Below are positions 35,122-46,908 of a stretch of 64,000 nucleotides of DNA, piece after piece. The translations under genes and the position numbers were made by a program. How positions within the stretch are numbered: the stretch's first letter is position 1; the number at the start of each line of letters is the position of its first letter. The notes under the pieces were generated by a model. The model had not been told where the DNA came from, did not search any database, and saw nothing but the letters and a program-made list of their open reading frames with translations. Source of the DNA: Melastoma dodecandrum (Eukaryota; Streptophyta; Magnoliopsida; Myrtales; Melastomataceae); assembly GCA_029817715.1 (NCBI GenBank), contig JARUPY010000040.1:62001-126000 (forward strand), written 5' to 3'.

Positions 35122-35564
35122 TTAGGGAAACAACAAGAACGGCTCGACGTGGATTTTCCTTTGAACGAGGATGATTCTGCTTAGTTTCGCACCGCACCAG
35201 CAGATCTGATCGGTCGTTAGTCTAGACATGTTAAGTACTCTCCTCACCAGCTTCATGTCCACTTGAGAGAAGAAGTAGAGCAAATGATCTGAGCTGTGGT
35301 CGTCTTGACACTTCTGGAACTTCTCGGTTTGGTTCCCCATTGGCTCTTTGGAAATGCATGAGTCGAGTCCTTGCTGGCACGAACGAATCTCCAGAACGTA
35401 CGTATAGACTCTTCCAATATTTCCACAAGCTCGTCGCTAGAGACGTCACCTTTGCCCTTCAATCCCGCTCTTCGTCTATCCTTCGAACTATCGTTTGCAT
35501 ATGCAAGAAGATTCTCAGGACAAATCCTGGTTATACAATAGAAGACTCGATGACGAGGCAGCAT
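35122..35564 (-). pseudogene. Captured DUF1666 gene fragment inside the 5' LTR
   Basis: On the minus strand the translation reads SSDELVEILEESIRTFWRFV (35460-35400), and then in another frame LLYFFSQVDMKLVRRVLNMS followed by RLTTDQICWC and KIHVEPFLLFP (35300-35122). This is the conserved C-terminal half of plant DUF1666 proteins, whose function is unknown. The middle is shortened and frame-shifted, so it is a fragment. Confidence 0.8.
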
Positions 35565-35856
35565 GGGAACATCACCTTTAATAACGGGTATCTGAACGAG
35601 ATTTCAGAGGAAGTGCCGGGTCCTAAAGTAACACTGAACCCTGGTGCCCTCAAACTTCTAGTTTTCAAGAAACCTCTGCAGGACGACCGAAAACTGCTGG
35701 AACTCCCCCGTAACTTCATTGTTGCCACGATGAACTTTCAAGAGTGGTATGCTTTGCTCACTACTGAAGATGACTGGAGAGTACAAATAGACGATTAGTA
35801 TTTTCACCGAGAAGCCTTCTGAAAGTAGACACTGTAGTCGGGTTTGGTCGCCTTAC

Positions 35857-36340
35857 TAGTGTGAATAGGTCGAACTTGACGAGCGCATGTGATGCCCAGA
35901 TGCAACCGTTGAGGAAATTAGTCGGGGAAAGATAAAAAGGCATGTTTTCCACGCCCTTGGTTGTAATAACCTTTTTCTGTAATGACATCGTTCCATCAGA
36001 AATATTTGGAGTAATCCTATAGGGGTAGAGAAACTTGGAACAAAGGCTGAAGAGTCACGTACCAGGATGATCAGCGGAGAAGCATACATGATGATGTTGA
36101 TCGCAGATTATTCCATATACAAGTTTTCTTGTCTTATGCTTGTGCCAAGCCATCAATATCACCGTTGTCACCGCAGCAACAAAAATAATCCCCGCTATGA
36201 GCCAAAGCGCCATCTTCTTCTGTAACCATAGGACACAGTAACAAGTGTACGCAGAGATAGACGAGCTCAATCACCAAGCCGATGCCGTTGATGGTGACGA
36301 CCAAGAAGTTGCAATTCAGCACAGTTACAAGATTTTTCAG
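35857..36340 (-). pseudogene. Captured SWEET sugar-transporter gene fragment with intron, in the 5' LTR
   Basis: On the minus strand an exon (36340-36063) reads FLVVTINGIGLVIELVYL, then IIFVAAVTTVILMAWHKHKT, RKLVYGIIC and IIMYASPL, shifting frame at least once. It ends at CTG-GTACGTGAC. After an intron with acceptor TTACAG, an exon (35976-35857) reads KKVITTKGVENMPFYLSP and NFLNGCIWASHALVKFD, ending at a CTA-GTAAGG donor. These are the third to sixth helices and the conserved motif between them in plant SWEET exporters. The junctions match the family's exon boundaries, so genomic DNA rather than mRNA was captured. Broken and not functional. Confidence 0.88.
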
Positions 36341-36700
36341 GGATAATTATTAAAGCACTCTCAGGAAGTCCACTTTCTTTTAAAATGTTGGGACTTATTC
36401 CCTCATCTGCGATCTTCCAAAGATTTTCGAAGCCGGCGTGCTTCACCACTCCCCTTTCGAGCCGAGTCTTTGGTGGACATTGCACAAGAGTCTGCAGATC
36501 AAATCATAGCTTTCGGAGAAGCCCCGCTTCTTCAAGAAACTTTAACGCAGTTGGAGTGTACAAAGATACACCTAATGATTGGAGCCACATAATCAAGCAG
36601 ATTGGAATGTTCACTTTCACATGACTAAACTCAAAGCAAGTCACCTTCATGACTGCTAAATTCCATGTTGTCCCGACCCTCTGGTTCACATTCATAAAAG
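36340..36700 (-). pseudogene. Third captured open frame in the 5' LTR, unassigned
   Basis: On the minus strand a frame contains CLIMWLQSLGVSLYTPTALK, FLEEAGLLRKL, a TGA, then DLQTLVQCPPKTRLERGVVK, HAGFENLWKIADEGISP and NILKESGLPES. Its composition and conservation between LTRs look like real protein sequence from a host gene. I do not recognise the protein. The TGA and the junction into the SWEET fragment at about 36340 show it is truncated. Confidence 0.5.
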
Positions 36701-39700
36701 GTTTAGCTTGGGAAGTTACAAAAAACAGACAGGAAGACATACAGACACGACCACTCACCTTCGGAGAGAACGGAACCACTTCTACGAGAAGAATAAAAAA
36801 AAAAGGGCTTTTGGGCTCCTCCAGGAGGGTATTAGACAGACCCTCCAGCCAAGGTCATGGGGGAGAAGGAGGCGAATGAGAAGGCCCCAAGGACGGCCGC
36901 AACAACGGGAAGATGTGATCGCAACCCCCAAGGAGTCCCAGCAGCGAACCCGCCTCCCCTAGGCATCCCCAGGGCCGGCAGCAACAACAACCCGTCCTCC
37001 AGGCATTTCTCAGAACCAACAGCGGTAAACCCGCTTTCAGTGGTCATCCCTAGAGCCAGCAGCAACGACCAAAGCCTTCTCCAACCTCTTTAAAGCCGAC
37101 ACTGAGGAACCAGCCTTCCCGACCTCCCCAAAACCAGTGGCAACGGGAGTACGCCACTCCCCGACGTCCTCAGATCTGACAGTGACGGATCCCTGTTTCC
37201 CCGATCATCCCGAAGCCAGCGGCAACAGCTAGCCTCTCCTTGACATCCCGAGTTCAGCGACGATCGCCTCCTCCTGCCCCAAGGTGGCTCCCCTTCTCCA
37301 AATTTTCATCAACGCTTGGCGCTCCAAACTGTCTCGTCCGCCATCAGTCCACTTCGACCTCCCCAAAGCCATGGTTGTCTCCGAGTTTAGCGGCGGCGAA
37401 TCCATATTCCAGACGTCCTCAGATTCCAAGCCATATTCCAAGCCAGGCACCTCCCAGTCCGGCGTTCATAAACCTTCATCTTCCCTCCAGCAATGGCGAA
37501 ACGGCCGCGATCCGCTGTCCAGGCATCAGCCATCCCTCTCCGGTGAATCCACTTTCCCGCCCGGCATCTGGCAGCGGCCTAGCACGCCTTCCCGGGCATC
37601 TGCAGAACTGATGATGGCGACAACCAGCCCTACCTCAGCTTCCCCTGACACCCGTAGATTCCACAGCGGCAGGACAACCCCCTCCGGCGACCCTCAGCTC
37701 CAAGGCAGCTCCCCGGCGCCACCCATCCTCTCGGGCGTCCTCCCCGGCGTCTTAGAGTTCACAAAGGCTACCCCCCGTCTCCTCCAGCGCAACCAAGCCC
37801 GGCGACCGCGATCCATGTCCTTCCCGGCCACGACGGCGGCAGTCCCAGTCTCCCCGACTCCACCAGCGGCGCATCCCAACTCCCCCGGCGACCTCGGCTC
37901 AGCGGCAGTTCCCAGGCGCCTCCCAACGACAAAACCGTCCCCCTCCAGCGTCCTCAATTCCCAACAACAGCGGGTCTTGCCTCCTCCGGTGCACCCACTT
38001 CACCTTCCGGCAATCCCGAGCCTCGCGGTGGCAGCTCGCTCCTATCCCCGCGTCTCCAGACTCGGCGATGATGGTAGCCCCCGCCCCCCGACGACATCCC
38101 TCTTCCTCAGATCCGACCACAGTGGCGGCTCCGCCTTTCCCCGGCGTTCCCAACCCCGGCGGCAGCAACCCACAGCGGCCTTCCCTATTTTCGTCGGCGC
38201 TCCCGAACTTCATGGTGGTAGACCCCACCTCATCCCGGCGCTCCAGCCCCAAGGCGGCTCCTCGTCCCAGCTTCCCGGCACCCCCAGACCCGCGGCTTCC
38301 CGATGACGGCACCGTCAGATCCGGTCATCCCCGACCGTCCCCACCACAGATCGGGAGCCCCGGCGTCCTCCCTCGGCTCCAATCTTCCCTGGCGCTCCCA
38401 ACCCACGTCGACCTCGGCTTCCCCGACGCCTGCAGAGTGCGCCCCGCCGTCGATATGCGAGGATGGAGCTGCGATCTTACTCTGACCTCATCCATGTCTT
38501 CGATTTTTTGCTCTGGCCGATGGTATCCTTCGGGCGAAGTACACTGGATTGAGCCGTGAGCTTCTCCAGAAAGGTAAAGTTTCTCTCCCTCTCGATTTAA
38601 TGGTTTCACGATGACTGAGCTCGTGGCTTCATATTTTATAACATTCTAACAATAATTATTTATTTCCAAAATTTCCATTTTTTTAACAACAGTTAAATAA
38701 TTTACTTAGGGTTGATATTAATGTGTATATTCTTTTAGACTTTTAACCACCGTAAGAGTTCTAATCACCTTTATTAAGTCTGTGTGATTTGGTTACATTT
38801 AAGAGTTTTACTGATTTTTATTAAATCAACATGATTCCATTACGTTTAAGCATACTTGAGTTCTTATATACATAAATTAATATCTTGTTTAGATGTACAT
38901 CAGTGACATATATTTTCCTCTTGTTTTGCATGTAAAATACGGCGGAGCTTTGCGAATATTTTCAACAATACACGTTATTTGAGCATCTCCAACCAAAACG
39001 GTAAGACAAGTCTTACCTTTCTCAAGTTAATCAAATTTCACTCGACTTTGACGATACTAATCACACTTACATTTTTCTTTGCATGTACACTGAGCATGCA
39101 ACTTCGAAGGATCAACTTCTAACTTTCGAAGATCAACTCGAAGGCGCGTGTATCAAATCGCGTAGATCCACCTCGGCCTAAAAATCACGGGCTTGAAGAC
39201 AAAGCGGCCCCAACCTTTATTAAAGGTACAAAGGGGAGGTGCGGGCCTTCCCGAATTTTTATTTAAGCCACATGTAACGGATTGCGGGCCCAAGGGCATA
39301 GGCCTGCAATCACCGCCCTTCCCCGCTCCCTTTGATCTCAATAATTGTCTGTGCCTGTCCGCATGTCTTAGGCCCATAGGTTTATCGTCGCATGTGATTG
39401 TTAAACAAATACACATGAGTTCGGGTCCAACGCCTGAATCGGGTCCAACACCCGTTAACCAAAAGCAAACCTTTTGGAGCAAACGCCACCTTTTCGCATG
39501 TTTAAATGTAAGAATTAGTAACTAGGAATCCCCGAATCTACTCTGGTTTTCCGACTTAAACCAAGCTTTTAAAAATAAGTCGGTGGCGACTCCGTAATAG
39601 TTTACCTAAGTTAAACAACCACCCTTTTTACGAAGTCATTTTGGATGGGTGACGGCGACACGAACCGCTCCCGGAACCTCCTGAAGCTTCCTCCTCGGGC

Positions 39701-39929
39701 CATGCGCTTCTTTTCGCCCGTCGCCTCTTAAGGAGCATGGAGACGATCGGCGAAGAGTCTGGGCAGACCCGGTCAGGAATCGAAGGAGGGACCACCCTGG
39801 TCTTTTCCGCAGCGTTCGACGCTCGAGTCGCGACGCCGACCGGAAGACTCTAGGGGAGCGGGCCCGGATCCTCGGGTCGTCCGAACCGCCGCGCGCGTGC
39901 TAGGCCGGAGGGCGCGCGTACATCCCGGA

Positions 39930-39947
39930 TGGCGACTCCGCTGGGGC
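39930..39947 (+). other. Primer-binding site of the Tat/Ogre-like element
   Basis: TGGCGACTCCGCTGGGGC follows the 5' LTR by seven bases and is the tRNA-Arg-type site typical of the Tat/Ogre clade. The last base of the site differs from the related remnant at 16327. Confidence 0.8.
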
Positions 39948-42900
39948 AATTTGCATGTGGATTCCCTTCGAACGCTCTTACATTTTTAATCCACATGCGG
40001 AAAGGAGTTTTTGTTTGCGCATGTACTTGCTTGGCTCGGTGCCCTTTGTTTTCCATCATGGTTGTGTTTGTTTACTGCTTTCCTAGGCATATCTAGGTGT
40101 GCCCGAACCCGGGGCTAGGATTTTTAGGGGGGTCACCGAGAGGCCCAGCCTGCTGCTCTTTGCGGTATGGTTTTTGGCCGGGACCCCGCCTCCCTTAGTC
40201 CGAGGGAGGTTTAGAAGCCTTCATCCGAGTCTAGTATTGTTTGTACACTACAGGTACCAGACGCCGCACGTGCATTTGTCTGTTACTGAGTGACTGCTAC
40301 ATGTGCAGGGACAAATGTCAGGTACGCCTTGTTTGCGATAAACTGTGAACTAACATTGCTCATTTTGCAGTTGGGCTCGGTTTATTACAGGAACTTTAAG
40401 GGCCTTCATTTCTGCCTTCTCTACTTACTATGACTGCTTATTACACATTTAAGCAACTACATGAATATATGTCTGATTACAGTTTTCAATTAACACATCA
40501 TTTGCAGTAACTGTTTCATTGCATTACTACATTTCATTTGAAATAACATTTATGTAATGCATCCTCCCAATCATAGACGAATGCGATTAATACAACATCA
40601 CAAATGTATCATGCATCGAGCACTTTGTTACACGTTACTAATACAATCCTTCTCTACGTTTCTGTTTCAAGGTTTAATTCTCCAACATTGCTTCCCGAAC
40701 GAGATCAGGGACAAGGCATGACATTACAAATCTACAAGCACAAGAATGCCAAGGATTCTTCGACGGCTACCAAAGTCCAAAGCCAAATCTACAACAACAT
40801 GAAAACCCCAAGGAGGTTACATCTCATCAGCCAACAGTCAACATCAGAGCTAATGACAAGCCCATAGAGCCATTCACGGACATGCTACAATCAGATACAT
40901 TGGGAACATCACGCCCTACTGATCCAACAATCGCTCCAAAGAAACGGATGCAATCTCACTACGTCATCAGTCGGCACAACCTCGGCACCAATGGAAACAT
41001 CATTCCAAACAGGGGCAATTCCCCAGCTTATAACTCCATAACATAATCCAGCACAAGGGGCAAACCCCATCATTCACAACGGCATCGCGAGATCAGGACA
41101 GCTGCGAGCAATCAACCCCCAAATATGAACACTTCATTCAACCTCATCGTTTCTCCGACGACAAGAACTTGACGAATGTCGGATCCACAGCATCCCAACG
41201 ACAAAAACATGAACATGGACGAGATTCTTCAAGCGACGGCGAACACATAGCGCGACTGGCATTAGAAACTCCCATTCGCTCTATTCGTCTTCCAATAGTT
41301 CAAAACATACATGATGAACTTATCGATATTTAAACTGCTAACACCAAGACATCCATTTTACCTCGCAGGTATAAGATGTCTCGTCTGGGCTCACACAACA
41401 GCTTACAAAATACCAAAGAACATGATGTCTACCCAACGACGACGCATACTTCGACTGGGGCAATTCCCTTTGAATTCCTTACGGCACCCAAGCGGTCATC
41501 CCGACAGTATTCAACCACCGACTCTCACCAAAGAACAGAAGAGAAGGTCAGTCATTGCATCACTCATGGGCAAAAAAACAAACACCTCGGCCCACCACAT
41601 GAGCGGCCAATCCCCTAGCCCGCCCACCACATTTCCGGTCATCGCCCACGCGCACCACAAAAAGCCATCAACTTTGCACATCCGGGGCATTCAACCGAAG
41701 TCAATCATCTTATCGAAGAGAACCGTCACAAATACTCAACGTGGACACTCTTTGATATTACAATACATGAAAGGGAGTATCTATTCCTTGATCAATTCTT
41801 TCTTGCAAAAATAAGTTACATGAGCTCACTTATTTTAGCCCTTGTCGCATGTTGACGAAGGCGAGGGTGGCAGGGTGGAAAAGTTTCGAGCCAAAGTTTC
41901 AAAATATCCTTCGTTGTTAACAAAATGACAATCTACATGAAAGGGAGTATTCGTTCATCAACTAATACCTTCTCTGCAGAACAGGTTACATGAGCTTACT
42001 TGTTTTGCCCTTCGGCTTGTCTCATAGGTACGTGAACATCCTAGGCAGACGACGAAGGCGAGGGTGGTAGGGTGGAAACGTTTTGAGCCAAAGTTTCAAA
42101 ATATCCTTCGTTGTTAACAAAATGACAATCTACATGAAAGGGAGTATTCGTTCATCAACTAATACCTTCTCTGCAGAACAGGTTACATGAGCTTACTTGT
42201 TTAGCCCTTCGGCTTGTCTCATAGGTACGTAAACATCCTAGGCAGACGACGAAGGCGAGGGTGGTAGGGTGGAAAAGTTTCTAGCCAAAGTTTCGAAACA
42301 GCCTTCGTTGGCAAAACAACAACGACGACAAGACGAGAACAATCCTGGGGCAAATCTCCGAGCGATCCTAGGGCAAATCCCCGACTAATCCAGGGGCAAA
42401 TCTCTGAGTGATCATAGACATATCTCCGAGCGATCCTGGGGCATCACCTCCAAGCTATCCCGGGACAAGACAGAGCAATCTCAATTAATTCCCCGTTGAC
42501 AAACTAACGAATCACATGAAAGAAGTACATGAACACCCTAGACGGACAATCAATGGATTTCGAACCAAAGCTTCAACAACATGTCATTAACAAGACAACA
42601 AATTACATGAAAAGGGTACATGAGCGCCCTAGGCAGACAATGAAGACAAACAATAAAGCTTCAAACAAGAACACAACCTTCATCAACAAACTTCTTTATT
42701 TCCCCAAAGAACTGGGGCATTGAACATCGACAATACACATGAAAAGGGAGAATCACACAGTCATTACTCTCTTCATCAAGTTAAACGAGATTACATGAGC
42801 TTATTTTGTTTATGTCCTTTGTCTCGTGGGCAGGTACAAGAGCTCCTCACAGAATGGTACAAACTCATATGGCAAAGGCGAGGGTGGTAGGGCGGCAAAG

Positions 42901-45055
42901 CTTCAAGTGAAAGTCTTGCTGCAATTTCGTCAATCCTTCGATTCCATTCGACGAAGATGCAATGACGAGATCATACAAAAAGGAAGTACCAAAACTCTAC
43001 TTCACCTTCATTCATACTCTATTAGAAACAAGTCGCACGAACTAACTTGTTTCTCGTCATCTGTTTGATAGGTACATGAACTTCCTTACACAACAAACGT
43101 CAGACAAGAGTAACTACTTCGTCAATCCTTTGATTCCTCCGGACAAAGATGCAATGACGAAACACATAGAAATGGAAGTATCAAAACTCTACTTCGCCTT
43201 TCATACAAATGAAGTTACATGAGCAAACTTCATTCCTACTTTAGAAGAAACAAGTTACATGAGCTCACTTGTTCTCCGCCCTTTGGCGAGTGTAGGCACA
43301 TGAACATCCTGCATTACAGACAAAGGCGCGGGCGGTCGGGTGGAAAATTTCGAGCCAAGGCTTCGAGATTGCCTTTGTCATCACCAAAGATGATCATACC
43401 AAAAGGGAGTATCATCTACACTGCTCTCTAACAAAATTTCTTATATTTCCCCAGATGGAGTCGTATCTCCGTTTCCCCAGCTGGAGTCCTGCTTCATTCA
43501 AGCTGGAGTTGATTACATGCGTCGCGTTCCTCAACAAGGATTGAACATACAAGCATATTCCTCCAAAACTATCATTGAGACAGACATATCCACCTCATCT
43601 CCCCAGCGGATACTTCATTGTTATTCACCCAAACGAGGGGTGAAGTATATGAACTAACTCCGTCTCCGTTCGTTGTCAACTGTGTAGGCACATGGGCATC
43701 CGCACAATACGATACAGACTACTGGCAACATCGTGGTTGGTCTTGTGAAAGCCGTTTTAAGAACATGACTGGGGCATGAAAGTACAAACACTTTCCTCGC
43801 GAAGCTTGCACAAGAACAACACTTTAGTACGAAGTCTCCAAAGAGGTTTGCATACTTGAACCTATTTAAGCATTTGTGTGTCCATTTGCATACAATTCGA
43901 AAAGATTTTTGGATAAAGAGAATGCTTCTGAGCGAGAACGGAGAAGGCAAACCTACTCCTAAACACCTACTCTTGAGTGATGGATGCAAACACTATGAGG
44001 GTTCACACGCAAAGATCCGGGAGGACAACGAATCCTTTGACAAAGGATGCTCAAACTAGGATGAGATCGAGCATTTCTTCTCTATCCTAAACACAAAAAT
44101 TGACCGTTGCTAACCCCTTTCGAGCCAAAGTTGAAGTTTTCGTATACACTAACTCCCACAGAGTCTAAGGACCGCCTCACATCGAGGTTAAAAGGAGATC
44201 TTGTAGTTAGAAATCGGAAGCAACGGACCATAGAGGTAACACTTCCTCAAGGTTCAAGCAAAGAGACACCATCAACGGTCAAGCTTGCCAGTTGAGTCGC
44301 CCCCAAGGATGGAATTTCTATTCCCAAGGAGTCCAAAGCATCCCCAAGAGAAGATCAATAAACTGACAAGAGAAAGAAAGCAGTGCAAATCCCTACGATT
44401 CAACAAAGAAAAAAGCAGAATTAGCGCAAAGACCAAACTGTTAAAAAACAAAGCGCCAGGATAAAAGTCAAAAGAGCATAATAAAGCACCAGGGCCGACA
44501 TTGACGGTCGCAAAAGCAAATGTGTCATATTCCCAAAGCGGATCATCAGCACTTACTAGTAAGCCAGTCATTCATCCCCAAAGGAATGCATAAACTGGCG
44601 AGCTGTCTGAACGATGGAGAATTTGTTTGAACGGTGAAAACTCTACGGTTAAGTTGCTTCCGATGAGGTCTTTAGACTCCTTCTTTCAAATAAGGAATTT
44701 AAAACTTTAGTCTAAAGGCCTTATGCCAAAGCCACATTACAACCCAGGCAAAGACTATTTCGACTAGTACATGAGCATCTAAGTCAAAGGAATTCTAAAA
44801 TCCAACTGAGATAGCTTCTAGAAATAAGAGCGAACCGTGAGAGAAAGTCAAAACCCTTCTCTTGTTCTCACTTGGGAATAATTTTAGTTGAAACGATATG
44901 CATGAGTGTCATTTGCTTATATCTGTATTTCACAAGATTTCATATCTAACTACTTTCCTAATGAGATTCCAAGGTGCAAAATCCATCAAGATCAGAATTT
45001 ATTAATTTGGGGTATTCATGATATCTTTGCGAGAAAACCTTATCAGATTCTCTCG
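39948..45055 (+). other. Internal region of the Tat/Ogre-like element (no pol seen)
   Basis: It starts with a leader-like tract (to about 40350) and contains no Gag-Pol motifs in any frame. Several short frames occur but none has domain support. From 41810 to 43400 it is built from loosely repeated modules that include TTACATGAGC, a tail like CCCTTCGGCTTGTCTCATAG and GACGAAGGCGAGGGTGGTAGG. Confidence 0.8.
41815..42310 (+). repeat. Internal tandem repeat, about 0.2-kb units
   Basis: The block beginning TTACATGAGCTTACTTG and ending in CTACATGAAAGGGAGTATTC recurs at 41817, 41986 and 42183 with small changes. Weaker copies of the same motif set occur at 42790, 43070 and 43220. Confidence 0.75.
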
Positions 45056-45069
45056 CAAAGAGGGGCATC
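45056..45069 (+). other. Polypurine tract of the Tat/Ogre-like element
   Basis: AAAGAGGGGCATC sits directly before the 3' LTR, the position of the plus-strand primer in LTR retrotransposons. Confidence 0.75.
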
Positions 45070-45329
45070 TGTAAATACCCCAAATTTGCGAGGTTCCATG
45101 TTAACAACAACAATAGCCATTGGGGCGCGGCAGCAAGCACTCGGCCTTGGAAATAATGTTTACATTTCCTTGGGTTATCATCACATTTATTATGAATGCA
45201 ATTCGTCTGGCATTATTCTTCATCTCCTCTTTAGTAAAAGTTTGAACCATCAAGCTACAAAAGGAGCTACCTCTGGTCTGGGTTGACATGACAGCTAGAC
45301 TTTGGATGAGGTCGGTTAATGTACAGTAA

Positions 45330-45772
45330 TTAGGGAAACAACAAGAACGGCTCGACGTGGATTTTCCTTTGAACGAGGATGATTCTGCTTAGTTTCGCAC
45401 CGCACCAGCAGATCTGATCGGTCGTTAGTCTAGACATGTTAAGTACTCTCCTCACCAGCTTCATGTCCACTTGAGAGAAGAAGTAGAGCAAATGATCTGA
45501 GCTGTGGTCGTCTTGACACTTCTGGAACTTCACGGTTTGGTTCCCCATTGGCTCTTTGGAAATGCATGAGTCGAGTCCTTGCTGGCACGAACGAATCTCC
45601 AGAACGTACGTATAGACTCTTCCAATATTTCCACAAGCTCGTCGCTAGAGACGTCACCTTTGCCCTTCAATCCCGCTCTTCGTCTATCCTTCGAACTATC
45701 GTTTGCATATGCAAGAAGATTCTCAGGACAAATCCTGGTTATACAATAGAAGACTCGATGACGAGGCAGCAT
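45330..45772 (-). pseudogene. Captured DUF1666 gene fragment inside the 3' LTR
   Basis: It is the counterpart of 35122-35564 at an offset of 10,208 bp, with the same frameshift and internal deletion. The capture therefore happened before the element's last replication cycle. Confidence 0.8.
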
Positions 45773-46064
45773 GGGAACATCACCTTTAATAACGGGTATC
45801 TGAACGAGATTTCAGAGGAAGTGTCGGGTCCTAAAGTAACACTGAACCCTGGTGCCCTCAAACTTCTAGTTTTCAAGAAACCTCTGCAGGACGACCGAAA
45901 ACTGCTGGAACTCCCCCGTAACTTCATTGTTGCCACGATGAACTTTCAAGAGTGGTATGCTTTGCTCACTACTGAAGATGACTGGAGAGTACAAATAGAC
46001 GATTAGTATTTTCACCGAGAAGCCTTCTGAAAGTAGACACTGTAGTCGGGTTTGGTCGCCTTAC

Positions 46065-46548
46065 TAGTGTGAATAGGTCGAACTTGACGAGCGCATGTGA
46101 TGCCCAGATGCAACCGTTGAGGAAATTAGTCGGGGAAAGATAAAAAGGCATGTTTTCCACGCCCTTGGTTGTAATAACCTTTTTCTGTAATGACATCGTT
46201 CCATCAGAAATATTTGGAGTAATCCTATAGGGGTAGAGAAACTTGGAACAAAGGCTGAAGAGTCACGTACCAGGATGATCAGCGGAGAAGCATACATGAT
46301 GATGTTGATCGCAGATTATTCCATATACAAGTTTTCTTGTCTTATGCTTGTGCCAAGCCATCAATATCACCGTTGTCACCGCAGCAACAAAAATAATCCC
46401 CGCTATGAGCCAAAGCGCCATCTTCTTCTGTAACCATAGGACACAGTAACAAGTGTACGCAGAGATAGACGAGCTCAATCACCAAGCCGATGCCGTTGAT
46501 GGTGACGACCAAGAAGTTGCAATTCAGCACAGTTACAAGATTTTTCAG
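46065..46548 (-). pseudogene. Captured SWEET fragment with intron, in the 3' LTR
   Basis: It is the same fragment as at 35857-36340, at an offset of 10,208 bp, with the same splice sites and frameshifts. I see no substitutions in the coding parts between the two copies. Confidence 0.88.
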
Positions 46549-46908
46549 GGATAATTATTAAAGCACTCTCAGGAAGTCCACTTTCTTTTAAAATGTTGGG
46601 ACTTATTCCCTCATCTGCGATCTTCCAAAGATTTTCGAAGCCGGCGTGCTTCACCACTCCCCTTTCGAGCCGAGTCTTTGGTGGACATTGCACAAGAGTC
46701 TGCAGATCAAATCATAGCTTTCGGAGAAGCCCCGCTTCTTCAAGAAACTTTAACGCAGTTGGAGTGTACAAAGATACACCTAATGATTGGAGCCACATAA
46801 TCAAGCAGATTGGAATGCTCACTTTCACATGACTAAACTCAAAGCAAGTCACCTTCATGACTGCTAAATTCCATGTTGTCCCGACCCTCTGGTTCACATT
46901 CATAAAAG
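46548..46908 (-). pseudogene. Third captured open frame in the 3' LTR, unassigned
   Basis: It is the 3'-LTR counterpart of 36340-36700, with the same internal TGA. Confidence 0.5.

Larger units (their letters stand above)
34862..39922 (+). repeat. 5' LTR of the Tat/Ogre-like element (5.06 kb)
   Basis: In order it contains gene-derived pieces on the minus strand (DUF1666, SWEET and an unassigned frame; 35120-36780), a GC-rich stretch with a long Ser/Pro-rich open frame (37284-38306, minus-strand shadows too), an AT-rich tract (38620-39100) and a terminal GC-rich tail ending GCGTACA. The Ser/Pro frame in the GC-rich part is probably non-coding: it differs between the two LTRs by indels and has no family resemblance. 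Confidence 0.93.

Noticed and set aside
37284..38306. Long Ser/Pro-rich open frame (340 codons) in the 5' LTR, repeated at 47492-48529
   Set aside because: It lies in a GC-rich LTR stretch, has several long shadow frames on the other strand, differs by an indel between LTRs that changes the reading frame, and shows no domain.
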